Assembly: GCA_947452065.1 (NCBI GenBank)
Contig: CANGBB010000002.1
Location: 362,839-426,838, forward strand
DNA length: 64,000 bases
From: Gammaproteobacteria bacterium
Lineage (GTDB): Bacteria; Pseudomonadota; Gammaproteobacteria; Steroidobacterales; Steroidobacteraceae
Direction: 5' to 3'
Shown: positions 1-8,248 of the stretch, piece after piece
Layout of the letters: each line of letters opens with the position of its first letter
Numbering within the stretch: the stretch's first letter is position 1
Notes under the pieces: model-generated
What the model saw: only the letters and a program-made list of their open reading frames with translations
What the model was told of the DNA's origin: nothing
Database searches by the model: none
Made by a program: the position numbers and the translations under genes

Positions 1-78
1 GCGCCAGCCAAGGTAGATAGGGCAAATCCGTCCCATAACCAAATGGAATTGAGCTGCGGTTTTGTTTAACTGCTTCAC
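1..78 (-). CDS. Start of a small fourth gene of the recombinase operon (partial, possible ginD)
   Basis: An open frame starts with GTG at 78 on the minus strand, 4 bases after the stop codon of the 253-residue gene, and stays open to the window edge (first residues VKQLNKTAAQFHLVMG). The tight spacing suggests translational coupling with the three genes before it. GInt islands are known to carry a four-gene operon whose last gene encodes a small helix-loop-helix protein, so this could be that gene. Only about 26 codons are visible, so the call rests on position alone. Confidence 0.4.
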   Translation of the reverse strand, partial: MKQLNKTAAQFHLVMGRICPIYLGWR

Positions 79-82
79 GGTG

Positions 83-844
83 CTATGAGTGCTTCTGGCC
101 GATACCTGCTCGCTTAAGAGTTCTGTATCGCCGAGCAACATTTCGGGCGATCGCAGGCTTTGCGCCATGCATGCTCAGTCCGCACATCTTTATGATGATT
201 TCTCCCAAATCGAGAAATCGCTTAGGCGCATGTGATGACAAGACTATTCCGAATATCTCTTCCGAATTGTTGGCCAATTCAGTGATGAGGAGATCGCGCA
301 CCGCTTGTTGCGGGCGCCCGCCGCGGTTCTCTCGGCGCTCGATCTCTAGAAAATCCGTGAGCGGTTTGCGCAAGGTCCGAATGAAGTGCTGGATCAGTTG
401 TGGTCCATGCGTAAGGCCAAGAGTCCTTTTTTTGTAGTCAGGCAGGCCCGCTGCCGGGCGCTTCTTTGTGCGTCGGCCATATAGCTGCTTTTTGCCTAAA
501 AAACTGCTCAAAGCCTCATCAGAGAACAAGAGGCCAATATTCCAGAGACATTCCGTGGGGAACGCGTCCGCCAAAATTCCAGAGTGTGTTGAGGTGAAGG
601 ATTCAATCTTAGCCAACGCTTTCTCGAACTCCTTCATGCGGCGCACGATGGTGTTCCGATCCGGACGCGATGCGCGTGTCTGGTTATAGCGAATGATTTG
701 TTCGCGCACATCCAGCAAGACTTGCTGGAGCATCCTCGCCGCTCTTGGAGTGAGGGAGGCATATTCGATCAGGGCTTCCCATTTTTCCTCTGATGGAATT
801 GTTATCACTGGAAGTGAAGACGAGGTTTGCTTCGGGCGCATCAT
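83..844 (-). CDS. Third gene of the recombinase operon, function unrecognised (ginC-like by position)
   Basis: A 253-residue basic protein with many Arg and Lys residues in the middle and C-terminus. I see no clear tyrosine-recombinase signature (no HxxR box, no terminal LGH...Y). Its ATG overlaps the stop of the upstream recombinase by four bases (ATGA), so it is translationally coupled to it. In GInt elements the third gene is described as a divergent putative integrase needed for movement, and this gene sits in that position. It could also be an accessory DNA-binding protein. The coding call is strong; the functional call is inferred from context. Confidence 0.6.
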   Translation of the reverse strand: MMRPKQTSSSLPVITIPSEEKWEALIEYASLTPRAARMLQQVLLDVREQIIRYNQTRASRPDRNTIVRRMKEFEKALAKIESFTSTHSGILADAFPTECLWNIGLLFSDEALSSFLGKKQLYGRRTKKRPAAGLPDYKKRTLGLTHGPQLIQHFIRTLRKPLTDFLEIERRENRGGRPQQAVRDLLITELANNSEEIFGIVLSSHAPKRFLDLGEIIIKMCGLSMHGAKPAIARNVARRYRTLKRAGIGQKHS

Positions 845-1920
845 TTCCTCCTTTTTGCATCAGCTACGACACGTACAAACTCGGCATGGCTGATAGTAGC
901 CTGAGCGTGCAGATAGTGTCGTTCAGTGGTGCTGAATGTTCTGTGTCCAAGGAGTGGTGCCGCAACCCTCACGCGTGCGGGGTCTGCAATGGCCAGCGTT
1001 GTGGCTGCGGCGTCACGGAACAGGTGTGGGTTGATCGCCTCGCCGAAAGCCTCGCGCGTGCAGGCGCGTATCCGGTCATAGATCGCCATCTGTGTCATCG
1101 GAGATCCGTCCTTTGAGGCCCACAAAGCGGACTCCAACGGCTTGGTCCAACGCCCGGTCCGAGCTCTCAGCAGTTCGCGATAGTGCGATACATACCGATC
1201 CAGTCGTTCGGTCAGCGCAGCCGGCACCGGAGCCTCATAGGCCGCATGCGTCTTCGTCTCCTCGGGCGATAGCCAGACCAGCCAATGGCTGGCTTGGCGG
1301 CGCAGCGATATACCGAGACGAAGCTCCGCGAGATTCCGTCGCCGTAACGGTACGAGGGCGAGAAACGCGATGATCAAACCATCCCGGTACGTCATTGCGG
1401 CTCTAAGCTCCTCGAGGGCTTCTGCCTGATCCATGAGAGTCATGCCGAGGGCTAGGAGCTCATTCGAGTGGCGCAGGTGCCGCTTACTCCGAGCTGGAAC
1501 GTGGCGCGCTCGGACCTTGGAGGCGATGCGGTGAATGATGCTCCAGCGTCGCCCCGGAGCCATGATGTGCGCTACTTCACCCAATTCCTGCAGCCGGGCG
1601 AGGATCGTCTGGGTGCTGTTGCCAAGGCTTGCGAGGTGGGTGGCGTAGGCGCGTACCCGCTCAGCTGTGATCCGTTCTTCAGGAGGCAGGCACAAGGCCG
1701 CTGCGTCGTGGCGCCCCAGATAAGTGATCCAGCGGCCATACCCCTTGGCCGCCTTGGTGTTGGATATCACCGTGTGGTTGGCCCGTGCGCCACCCTCATC
1801 GAGGACATCTGCCGGCTCAAGGGCCTTGAGCCACCGCACACGGTCACTTGCCGGCCACTGCTCAACGGGCAGGCATCTGCGCTCAGGCGCTTTACCCCGG
1901 CCGTACTGACCACCGCTCAT
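841..1920 (-). CDS. Tyrosine recombinase / integrase (second of the operon)
   Basis: A 359-residue site-specific recombinase of the phage-integrase family, which cuts and rejoins DNA through a covalent 3'-phosphotyrosine. Visible catalytic features are the first arginine box (VPLRRRNLAELRL, about residue 190), the HLFRDAA box (HxxR) near 295, LLGHRTFSTTERHY (His, then nucleophilic Tyr) near 325, and an N-terminal SAM-like/core-binding region. The ATG overlaps the upstream 563-residue recombinase gene by four bases, and its own end overlaps the next gene by four bases. Such back-to-back recombinases act together in Tn554-like, RIT and GInt elements. The four-gene layout fits GInt best. Confidence 0.88.
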   Translation of the reverse strand: MSGGQYGRGKAPERRCLPVEQWPASDRVRWLKALEPADVLDEGGARANHTVISNTKAAKGYGRWITYLGRHDAAALCLPPEERITAERVRAYATHLASLGNSTQTILARLQELGEVAHIMAPGRRWSIIHRIASKVRARHVPARSKRHLRHSNELLALGMTLMDQAEALEELRAAMTYRDGLIIAFLALVPLRRRNLAELRLGISLRRQASHWLVWLSPEETKTHAAYEAPVPAALTERLDRYVSHYRELLRARTGRWTKPLESALWASKDGSPMTQMAIYDRIRACTREAFGEAINPHLFRDAAATTLAIADPARVRVAAPLLGHRTFSTTERHYLHAQATISHAEFVRVVADAKRRK

Positions 1921-3608
1921 GGACGCGACCAGTCCCCGCCGCGTCGAGCGCGGCGCGAGGGTTTAGGTGTTTGCTTCACACGCGCGCTGACAACGGATGC
2001 AAAGTGGGCCGTGGCAGTACGCGTCTCGGCACCGGTGTAAATGGAGGTGGTGGTCTGCATCGATCGATGCCCGAGTACTTGCCGCACGACTTCGTATTCG
2101 CCAGGTCGGCGGTCGAGGAAAATCTTGGCGCCCGCATGCCGAAAGAGATGAGCATGCATTCTCAGCCCGAGATAGCGGTGTATGACCTTGCCCATCTGTG
2201 AGCCCAGGAGGCTCGAGGACTTGGTACGGCCGGCCTCGCCGGGAAAGAGCGCATTCGTGGGGCTGTTCAGTAGCGTCGGTCGATGCTCGCGGATATACCA
2301 AGCCAGAATGGTTCGCGTGTGATCCGGGATCTGCGCTTCGATGGGCTGTCCGTTCTTGGTCTCCTCCTCATTGAAAACCAAGTAGACCGTGCCGCTTCGC
2401 TCGATCAGATGTTTGTCCAGCTCGATGCTAGCCAGATTACTAATACGGAGCGGAATAGCCTGCTGTATCGCAATCGCAGCGGCAGCCTGCGCGAGCAGCG
2501 CCTTGGGTTTTGCGGCACGTGCGCTCTGCTGCAGTTCCGCTCGGATGCGCTCTGGCAGACTCAGGAACGCCTCCACGGTCTGCGGGTCATTGAAGGGGCG
2601 CAGGCGTTCGCGGTTGCGCGGCGTCAGGCCGCGTTTGTTGCTAAGCAGTTTGCTCGTGAGCTTCTTCAGGGTCAGGACTGAGGCGTCGTCGAGCTCAAGA
2701 TACTTATCGGCAACATATTTGAGGAACGCTGCCATGTAGCCGATGCTCGGTACGGGCTTGCGCTCATGCCTGTCTAATAGGAAGTTCAAGATCGTGAAAA
2801 CGTTCTCGGCCGTCACTACATCGCGTAACGATCGAAGGGACTCAATCGGATGCCCGCTGTGCACCAGAGCGGATGCGGCCACGCGCAACTGATATTCGCG
2901 CGTCTTGAGTGTGCTCACCCGAGCCGGTCGGCTCGGGCTGTGCTCTGAGAGATCAAAACCTCCTCGCCAGTCGAGGAAGGCGTCCACGTTCGCTTTGAGC
3001 TCGGGCAGGAAGCTGGACCAGGGCAGGGCATAGGTATCCCGGCGCGACTCGCGTGTAATCTCGATAGCAGGCCAGCCGGGTATCTCGCGTACACAGGCAT
3101 TCCAAGCCCACGTTAGACCGTCCCAAGCCTTCTCCGGATGGGCCCTAAGGCGGTCATTCAGCAGCGCATCACGATAGCTTTCCAAGTGGGCGAGGGTCAC
3201 TGACGCGGGGTCCAGCTTCAGGCTGCTCAGATATCGCACGAGAGCTCTCAGGCGGGTGGATCGATTGCGATCGAGTCCAGTCAGCAGCGTTTCCCACGCC
3301 TCCGATATTGGGGCCCTGTTGCGGCCGGGCTGGATGGGCCGAACCTGTCCCAGTGCGCGGCCGAACAGGGAGCGGATGTTCGCCCAGCGGCCAGCCGAGA
3401 CCCCGGCCGCACCGGGGGAGAGTTCCTGCAGACGCTTGCGCAATCGCTGAACGTCGACCGGTATGGCCTCAGGCGGTGCCCCGAGCAGGCGGCTGACGGT
3501 CCGGACCGCGGAGACCTGATCTCGACGCTGCCCATCGGTGAGATTGGCCTGTAAAACAGCCGAAATCACATCCGCGAGCGTCTGTCGTGATGGGGCGATT
3601 GTGTGCAT
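1917..3608 (-). CDS. Large tyrosine recombinase / integrase (first of the operon)
   Basis: A 563-residue tyrosine recombinase. The C-terminal catalytic domain shows the arginine box (IPLRISNLASIEL, about residue 385), HAHLFRHAGAK (HxxR, near 500) and VLGHRSMQTTTSIYTGAE (His and nucleophilic Tyr, near 525). The long N-terminal half probably binds arm-type or core sites. It is the first gene of a tightly overlapping operon running leftwards. The ATG at 3608 lies just downstream of a cluster of CGTTA repeats that may be recombination or operator sites. The protein is longer than a typical 350-400-residue integrase, as often seen in multi-recombinase elements. Confidence 0.88.
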   Translation of the reverse strand: MHTIAPSRQTLADVISAVLQANLTDGQRRDQVSAVRTVSRLLGAPPEAIPVDVQRLRKRLQELSPGAAGVSAGRWANIRSLFGRALGQVRPIQPGRNRAPISEAWETLLTGLDRNRSTRLRALVRYLSSLKLDPASVTLAHLESYRDALLNDRLRAHPEKAWDGLTWAWNACVREIPGWPAIEITRESRRDTYALPWSSFLPELKANVDAFLDWRGGFDLSEHSPSRPARVSTLKTREYQLRVAASALVHSGHPIESLRSLRDVVTAENVFTILNFLLDRHERKPVPSIGYMAAFLKYVADKYLELDDASVLTLKKLTSKLLSNKRGLTPRNRERLRPFNDPQTVEAFLSLPERIRAELQQSARAAKPKALLAQAAAAIAIQQAIPLRISNLASIELDKHLIERSGTVYLVFNEEETKNGQPIEAQIPDHTRTILAWYIREHRPTLLNSPTNALFPGEAGRTKSSSLLGSQMGKVIHRYLGLRMHAHLFRHAGAKIFLDRRPGEYEVVRQVLGHRSMQTTTSIYTGAETRTATAHFASVVSARVKQTPKPSRRARRGGDWSRP

Positions 3609-3616
3609 TGTGGTCT

Positions 3617-3701
3617 CGTTAAGACTCGGGTGTACAAATCCTAGGAAACGTTAATACCACAAAAAAAGGACTAACGCCGTTACCACATACAGGTATTAAC
3701 G
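3617..3701. repeat. Cluster of CGTTA boxes and inverted repeats upstream of the recombinase operon
   Basis: The 99 bases between the HTH gene and the recombinase operon hold five CGTTA boxes: plus orientation at 3617, 3649 and 3678, minus orientation at 3672 and 3697. CGTTAATACC (3649-3658) and GGTATTAACG (3692-3701) form a perfect 10-bp inverted repeat. Inside it lies an 11-bp palindrome, TAACG-C-CGTTA (3672-3682), next to an A-run at 3660-3667. This looks like a binding region for recombinases or the HTH protein: either an attachment site at the island end or an operator/promoter. Confidence 0.6.
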
Positions 3702-3707
3702 AAAAGC

Positions 3708-4040
3708 TCATTTGGTGCTCTCCCTGGCTTTTTCAGAGATAAAAGCCTCTAGGTCCGCTCTGCGGACTCGAACTGATCGCCCGACGTTGAATGAGCGGAT
3801 CTGCCGCGCCGTGACCAAGCGCCGGATCGTTTTGAGCGAGACGCGTAAGCAGGCGGCGGTTTCTGAAAGCGTAAGGATCTCTGGTGCTGCTACGATTGGC
3901 TTGCTGAGTAGCCCGGATTCGGTAGTGGTCAGAGGGGGTCTATTGCCCGGTTCGTCTGTCGCTGCCGCCCAAGATGGGATGAGAGCGCACTCCACCGCTT
4001 CAGCGGCGCATTTGGGCTCTCGATGACGGCGAATGTTCAT
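3708..4040 (-). CDS. Excisionase-type helix-turn-helix protein
   Basis: A 110-residue protein. Its last 55 residues form a winged-helix MerR/excisionase-like domain (LTLSETAACLRVSLKTIRRL, then a wing, then VRRADLEAFI). The N-terminal 50 residues are low complexity, so the true start may be internal. It lies in the same direction as the recombinase operon but is separated from it by the CGTTA-repeat region. Such proteins bend DNA during excision or regulate neighbouring operons. It could be the directionality factor of the element, or a resident gene next to which the element inserted. Confidence 0.7.
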   Translation of the reverse strand: MNIRRHREPKCAAEAVECALIPSWAAATDEPGNRPPLTTTESGLLSKPIVAAPEILTLSETAACLRVSLKTIRRLVTARQIRSFNVGRSVRVRRADLEAFISEKARESTK

Positions 4041-4159
4041 GCGCCGATTCTGAATCTGCCGGGTAAACGGGCGCCACGTAAAACCGACCCGAAACCTCTA
4101 GGGAAATTGAAGAGGTTTTGTGAGATTCATGCCGGCTGGAGTAGAATCCTAAAAACACT

Positions 4160-4187
4160 GAGAGTTCGAAACTCTATCGATCCGCCA
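4160..4187 (+). other. tRNA 3'-end-like sequence, candidate attachment-site remnant
   Basis: The bases read like a T-arm (GAGAG, loop TTCGAAA, CTCTA, with one mismatched pair), then a seven-base acceptor half TCGATCC and GCCA. No matching 5' acceptor (GGATCGA) or anticodon arm lies upstream, so this is not a whole tRNA. A lone 3' fragment is what integrase-type elements leave at their distal end. A strong terminator follows about 50 bases later. Chance resemblance is possible. Confidence 0.3.
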
Positions 4188-4233
4188 GAACAAGTCCTGC
4201 AAACTCGCTCAGTTGGGTTGTCAGGCGCTCAGA

Positions 4234-4257
4234 GCCCCGCACCATGCGGGGCTTTTT
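4234..4257 (+). terminator. Rho-independent terminator
   Basis: GCCCCGC (4234-4240), loop ACCAT, GCGGGGC (4246-4252), followed by TTTTT on the plus strand. No plus-strand gene ends nearby, so it may once have ended a tRNA or small RNA whose 3' fragment lies at 4160-4187. Confidence 0.75.
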
Positions 4258-4435
4258 GCTATGGGCTCCTGACTGACCCCGTAGCCACCCACCCCCGTAA
4301 ACCGTCTCAAACCCCGTTTCGTCTCAGAACCTCCTGACTTTTTCGCCGTGGTACGGCAGGAGGGGTGTGACAAAAAATCGGCGTTTCGGTGCCGTACCGT
4401 TTGAACAAGTCCAAGGTGAACCGTTCCCTCCCGTG

Positions 4436-4825
4436 CTAGTCATCGCCTGCAACGTCGGGTTTGGGAACCTCCGGTGCCTCGGGTAAAAGATCGAGAAGCT
4501 CCAGGAGCGCCTGTACGTCGAAGTCGATCGAAGTGTCGCCTTGCTCGATCCACCAGCCAGCCCCCATGCCGCCAAAACTGCCCCAGTACGTCTCCTGCCA
4601 TTCGTAGACTTTGGCGTCGCCAACCCAGAGTTCACTGTACTGGACCACTTCGGTGTAGGAATTTGGGTCAGTGATGAATTCAGGTTCATCGGGGTTCGTC
4701 ACAACCTTTAGTTCAATTCCCTGTTCCCGTAGCTGCTGGATTCTTTCGGGCAATTGATCGTCCAACTCGCTGTCGGCTAGATCGCAAAGTTCTTTGAAGA
4801 TCTCAGAGGGATTTAAGTTGCTCAT
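4436..4825 (-). CDS. Small acidic protein, unknown function
   Basis: A 129-residue, strongly acidic protein with clusters of Asp and Glu along its length and a Trp/Gly-rich middle (EWQETYWGSFGGMGAGWW). I do not recognise a family. It begins 17 bases after the methyltransferase gene in the same direction and is probably the last gene of the HTH-helicase-methyltransferase operon. Its acidity would be compatible with a DNA-mimic or regulatory partner, but that is speculation; it could also be an unrelated passenger. Confidence 0.7.
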   Translation of the reverse strand: MSNLNPSEIFKELCDLADSELDDQLPERIQQLREQGIELKVVTNPDEPEFITDPNSYTEVVQYSELWVGDAKVYEWQETYWGSFGGMGAGWWIEQGDTSIDFDVQALLELLDLLPEAPEVPKPDVAGDD

Positions 4826-4842
4826 AGGTCTAACTAGACTAT

Positions 4843-7800
4843 TTACGCCCCATCACTCGACTGGAAAGCATCTGGCCAACCGCCATGCTGCTCGATCACC
4901 TTGTCGATCTCTGCCATGAGCCGGATCGTCTCGGACAGGGCGACGATGACTTTCTGGTAGTGGGTGATGTCTTTCTTCGAGAGCATGCGGCCTTTGCGGT
5001 CCTTGATCCATTTCTCGCAGACCTGGTAGCTGCCAACGTGAAAGTTCCATACCTCTTCGCACACACCCTGGAAGCCAGTGGTCTGAGCCTTGTCAAGCCA
5101 GACGGTGTCTCGCGACCACGAGACCTTTTCCACTACTGGGTCCCGTCCGCCAATAAACTCAGTTATTTGATGCTCCAGCCTAGGTGATTCCAGTAGATGT
5201 AGGGAGATAAGCTCACTGCCGAGCCTAGCAAGCGGTCGGAACAGTGCCAAATTACCGGTCAAAGGCAGACGCGGAAAGTCTGACTTAAGCAAACTCGCGT
5301 AGCGAGCGCGATAGTTCTGAGAATAGAGAATGGAGTAGACATAATCGAAGACTTCACTAGAGTTTAACGGTTCTATTCCAAGCCGCTCGGCAAACACTTT
5401 CAAAAAGCCAGGCGTGTAGTTACTTTGAATTTCGGCATCGGCGAATAGTTCGCTGTCTCGTCTTCCAGCGCCGTCGCTTTTAAGGTACAGAGGAAAAGCA
5501 CTGGTGCTTTCTCGGCTCTTGTTCGAAACGGAACAACAGTCGGAAGGAATCCGGGTTACGAAGGCATGTGCGAACCCCTCAGTTATTTGCTGCTGTGAAA
5601 CCAGCAGCGCCAAATTTCTCTGACCATCAAGATGCTGCATCGTCGGACGCGCGGTGTATCGAACTATGTCATCAGAATATATGATAGTACGAGTATCGAA
5701 CGGCCTGCAGAGAGCGGGTACTATTGGACTCTCAGTCTTGGAATCGCGTAGCTTTTGCCGTGCTGGTTTGAGCTGCCAAAGCGGGGTATCTTTGAGCTCG
5801 TATGCTTCGCGTAGTTGGCTTTCTGGCACCTCAAAATCAATGAACTCTTCCAATCGACTCCGCATTTCCTGCGCGGTAAAAGCATATGCAAACTTGTCCT
5901 TGTGCGTCTTGATGCCGCTTGAGAACTTTATGACGGAATCGCGCAATGAGGGCCATGACAAGTATTCCGCCCCCATCTTGTTTTCAACTGGGGCCAAGAG
6001 GTAAAAAGGCGATGCTGGAGAGAGTGCTGTCCAAGTTGTCGTGCCGAATGAATGCTTGGCTAAGAAGTCATACTTCGCGCTGCGCTGCCCGATACTTTCA
6101 GATCGATCGATTCGTGAGATAGTTTTGGAGCCAGCGTTGTTCCGCATCAAAGAGATGCAGACACCTTGCTGAATATCGAACACATTTTCATCCCGACTCC
6201 CGTGCTCATCGACTTCGGACTTTTTTTGACTGCCGTGTAAGTCAAAAATGCTTATGGCGGGAAACGACACAACGAGGTGTTGGCGCATTCCACGAAAGCT
6301 TCTGCTGTCTAAAAAGGAATTGTTCGAGATGTAGCCAACTATTCCTCTACCAGCTGTGAGAATTCCACACTCTGCTAATCGGATGAACTTGATGTAATCG
6401 TCCTGAAGATTTTTCTCGAACTGAAGTGCATTTCGCTCTTTTATTCTCTCGCCATCTACAAACTTGTAGTCTTTAATCAACTTCCTAGCTGTCTCGTTCA
6501 AGTTTGCCGATTGAATGCTGTAGGGCGGGTTGCCGATGATGACGGTGAAACGTTTGTGGCGTTTGATTTCGTTCACGGCGGCAGCTTCGTGGGCGAGGGC
6601 GTCGAAGCCGATGAGGGGGAGCTGTTTCACCCACGGCTCGAGCGCATTGGTTAGGTATATGCGGGCGCGTTCCTCGGTGTCAAAGCGGTAGCCGGTCTCG
6701 GCAAGCTTGAGCCCGATCTTCATATGGGCGATGGCGTAGGGGGCCATCATCAGCTCGAAGGCGTGGAGGCGCGGGAGGAGGTGCTGCGGCACGTAGTCGT
6801 TCCACGCGGCGCGCTGCTGGGCTTCGGTGAGGCGCTGCTGCTTCCACTTCGCCGCGAGGGTGCGGTGGATCACGTCGATGGCTTCGACGAGGAAGGTGGC
6901 TGTGCCAGTGGCAGGGTCGAGAATCTGGACGAAGGGCTCGTCCGGGGAGATCGTCCGCGTCTCATTGGGATCATCCGTGTGAGGCGGAAGTTTCAGACCG
7001 GGGTGTTTTTTAAGCATCTCACCCCAAGTGGTGGTGTCAGCGAGACCGTCCTCCAGCCCGAACTCGGTCTGCAGTAGTTCATGCACGCTGCGCACTATGT
7101 AAGAAACGACCGGCTGCGGCGTGTAAAAAACACCGCGGTCCTTGCGGATGCGCTTGTCGTAGGCCTGCAGGAATCCTTCAAAGAAGTGGACGACCGGATC
7201 TTCTTGGCGATTGCGGTCGCCAAAGTCGCGCAGGACCGCCTCCATCTTGGCTTCGTCGAGAAGCTCCACGACATCTGACACGCCGAGTTCGTCGAAGTCG
7301 ATACCTGCTCCATCTACTTTTCCTTGCCGCCCCCCTACCTTGAGGAAGGTCTGCATCAGCTCCCTAAGGAAGGGACTGGTCCGCATGTGGGCCGCAAAGT
7401 CGTCCGCCGTCTTTTTGGTCGGGTCCGCGATGCGTGATGACAGAAGGCCGTAAGAGATTGTCTGCGCGTACATGTCCGCGAAGCCCTCAGCATCCAGGTC
7501 ATGGATCAGGGACTCCTGGAAAGCTTTCATCAACTTGGTCAAGGGGCCACGGGAAGACTCGATAGAAATCGCAGCACGGATGCGGTCGCGAATCGCGCAG
7601 GCAAGCTCGGCCAGTCGGATGGAGAGCCGCTCTGCCGTGGTGATGACCTCGCGATGGCCCAGCGTGAACGCACTGCGCCAGCGGCGGCGCCATTCGTCGA
7701 CGTTGTTGTCATCTTGTGGCCAGGCGAGGTTTTCCGTTAGTTCGCGGGCCACCGCGTCCAGGTGCAGGGGAGTGTCCTGATGGTCCCAACCCAGGACCTT

Positions 7801-8244
7801 CAAAGTGGGCAAGTCCTGCCGACTGGCGGGCCTTGCGAAGTGCGCAAAGCTTATCTGGCGAGAGCCACCTAGACCATAGTTAGATACGAAGAGCAGATCA
7901 TCGGCCTCCCAGCCTGCACGATCCGCAATATTGGCCGACGCGCGTTTTTTGATTGCTACTTGGCTAAGAACACGTCGCAATGCCACCACAGGAAGGCTTT
8001 TGGGCTCGAACTTGACGAAGAAGATGCCCCAAGGTTGCCGTGCAGAGAGTGGACGAAGGCGCTTTATTTCCTGGATCTTTGCAGCGTTCTCAGGGTTGAT
8101 GCCAAGCTCCTCCGCTGTGTAATCGAAGGTCAGTTCTTCAAAGTCATCGCCGTCTATTGGCCAGCCCATGTGATCGCGTAGATAGCGCACAAGCTGATCA
8201 AAGCGCTGGATGCGTGCGAGCTCGGCTCGGTGATCAATTGCCAT
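4843..8244 (-). CDS. Large N6-adenine DNA methyltransferase with probable target-recognition region (ISP-like)
   Basis: An 1133-residue methyltransferase that probably methylates adenine using S-adenosylmethionine. Visible features: FYTP (residues 373-376), SAM-binding motif I DPATGTATFL (443-452) and catalytic motif IV NPPYS (572-576). The FYTPQPVVSYIVRSV and APYAIAHMKIGLKLAETGY blocks, and a C-terminal stretch like YSILYSQNYRARYA, resemble the methylase/target-recognition half of single-chain type ISP enzymes. Here the helicase is a separate gene four bases upstream. Base composition turns AT-richer just after the NPPYS codons (about 6530 down to 5150) and GC-rich again near the end, as expected for a swapped target-recognition region. 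Length and motifs are intact. Confidence 0.88.
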   Translation of the reverse strand: MAIDHRAELARIQRFDQLVRYLRDHMGWPIDGDDFEELTFDYTAEELGINPENAAKIQEIKRLRPLSARQPWGIFFVKFEPKSLPVVALRRVLSQVAIKKRASANIADRAGWEADDLLFVSNYGLGGSRQISFAHFARPASRQDLPTLKVLGWDHQDTPLHLDAVARELTENLAWPQDDNNVDEWRRRWRSAFTLGHREVITTAERLSIRLAELACAIRDRIRAAISIESSRGPLTKLMKAFQESLIHDLDAEGFADMYAQTISYGLLSSRIADPTKKTADDFAAHMRTSPFLRELMQTFLKVGGRQGKVDGAGIDFDELGVSDVVELLDEAKMEAVLRDFGDRNRQEDPVVHFFEGFLQAYDKRIRKDRGVFYTPQPVVSYIVRSVHELLQTEFGLEDGLADTTTWGEMLKKHPGLKLPPHTDDPNETRTISPDEPFVQILDPATGTATFLVEAIDVIHRTLAAKWKQQRLTEAQQRAAWNDYVPQHLLPRLHAFELMMAPYAIAHMKIGLKLAETGYRFDTEERARIYLTNALEPWVKQLPLIGFDALAHEAAAVNEIKRHKRFTVIIGNPPYSIQSANLNETARKLIKDYKFVDGERIKERNALQFEKNLQDDYIKFIRLAECGILTAGRGIVGYISNNSFLDSRSFRGMRQHLVVSFPAISIFDLHGSQKKSEVDEHGSRDENVFDIQQGVCISLMRNNAGSKTISRIDRSESIGQRSAKYDFLAKHSFGTTTWTALSPASPFYLLAPVENKMGAEYLSWPSLRDSVIKFSSGIKTHKDKFAYAFTAQEMRSRLEEFIDFEVPESQLREAYELKDTPLWQLKPARQKLRDSKTESPIVPALCRPFDTRTIIYSDDIVRYTARPTMQHLDGQRNLALLVSQQQITEGFAHAFVTRIPSDCCSVSNKSRESTSAFPLYLKSDGAGRRDSELFADAEIQSNYTPGFLKVFAERLGIEPLNSSEVFDYVYSILYSQNYRARYASLLKSDFPRLPLTGNLALFRPLARLGSELISLHLLESPRLEHQITEFIGGRDPVVEKVSWSRDTVWLDKAQTTGFQGVCEEVWNFHVGSYQVCEKWIKDRKGRMLSKKDITHYQKVIVALSETIRLMAEIDKVIEQHGGWPDAFQSSDGA

Positions 8245-8248
8245 TGCT

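Noticed and set aside
4092..4118. AAACCTCT/AGAGGTTT inverted repeat as a terminator
   Set aside because: Low GC stem with an 11-base loop and no gene ending into it; could be chance.
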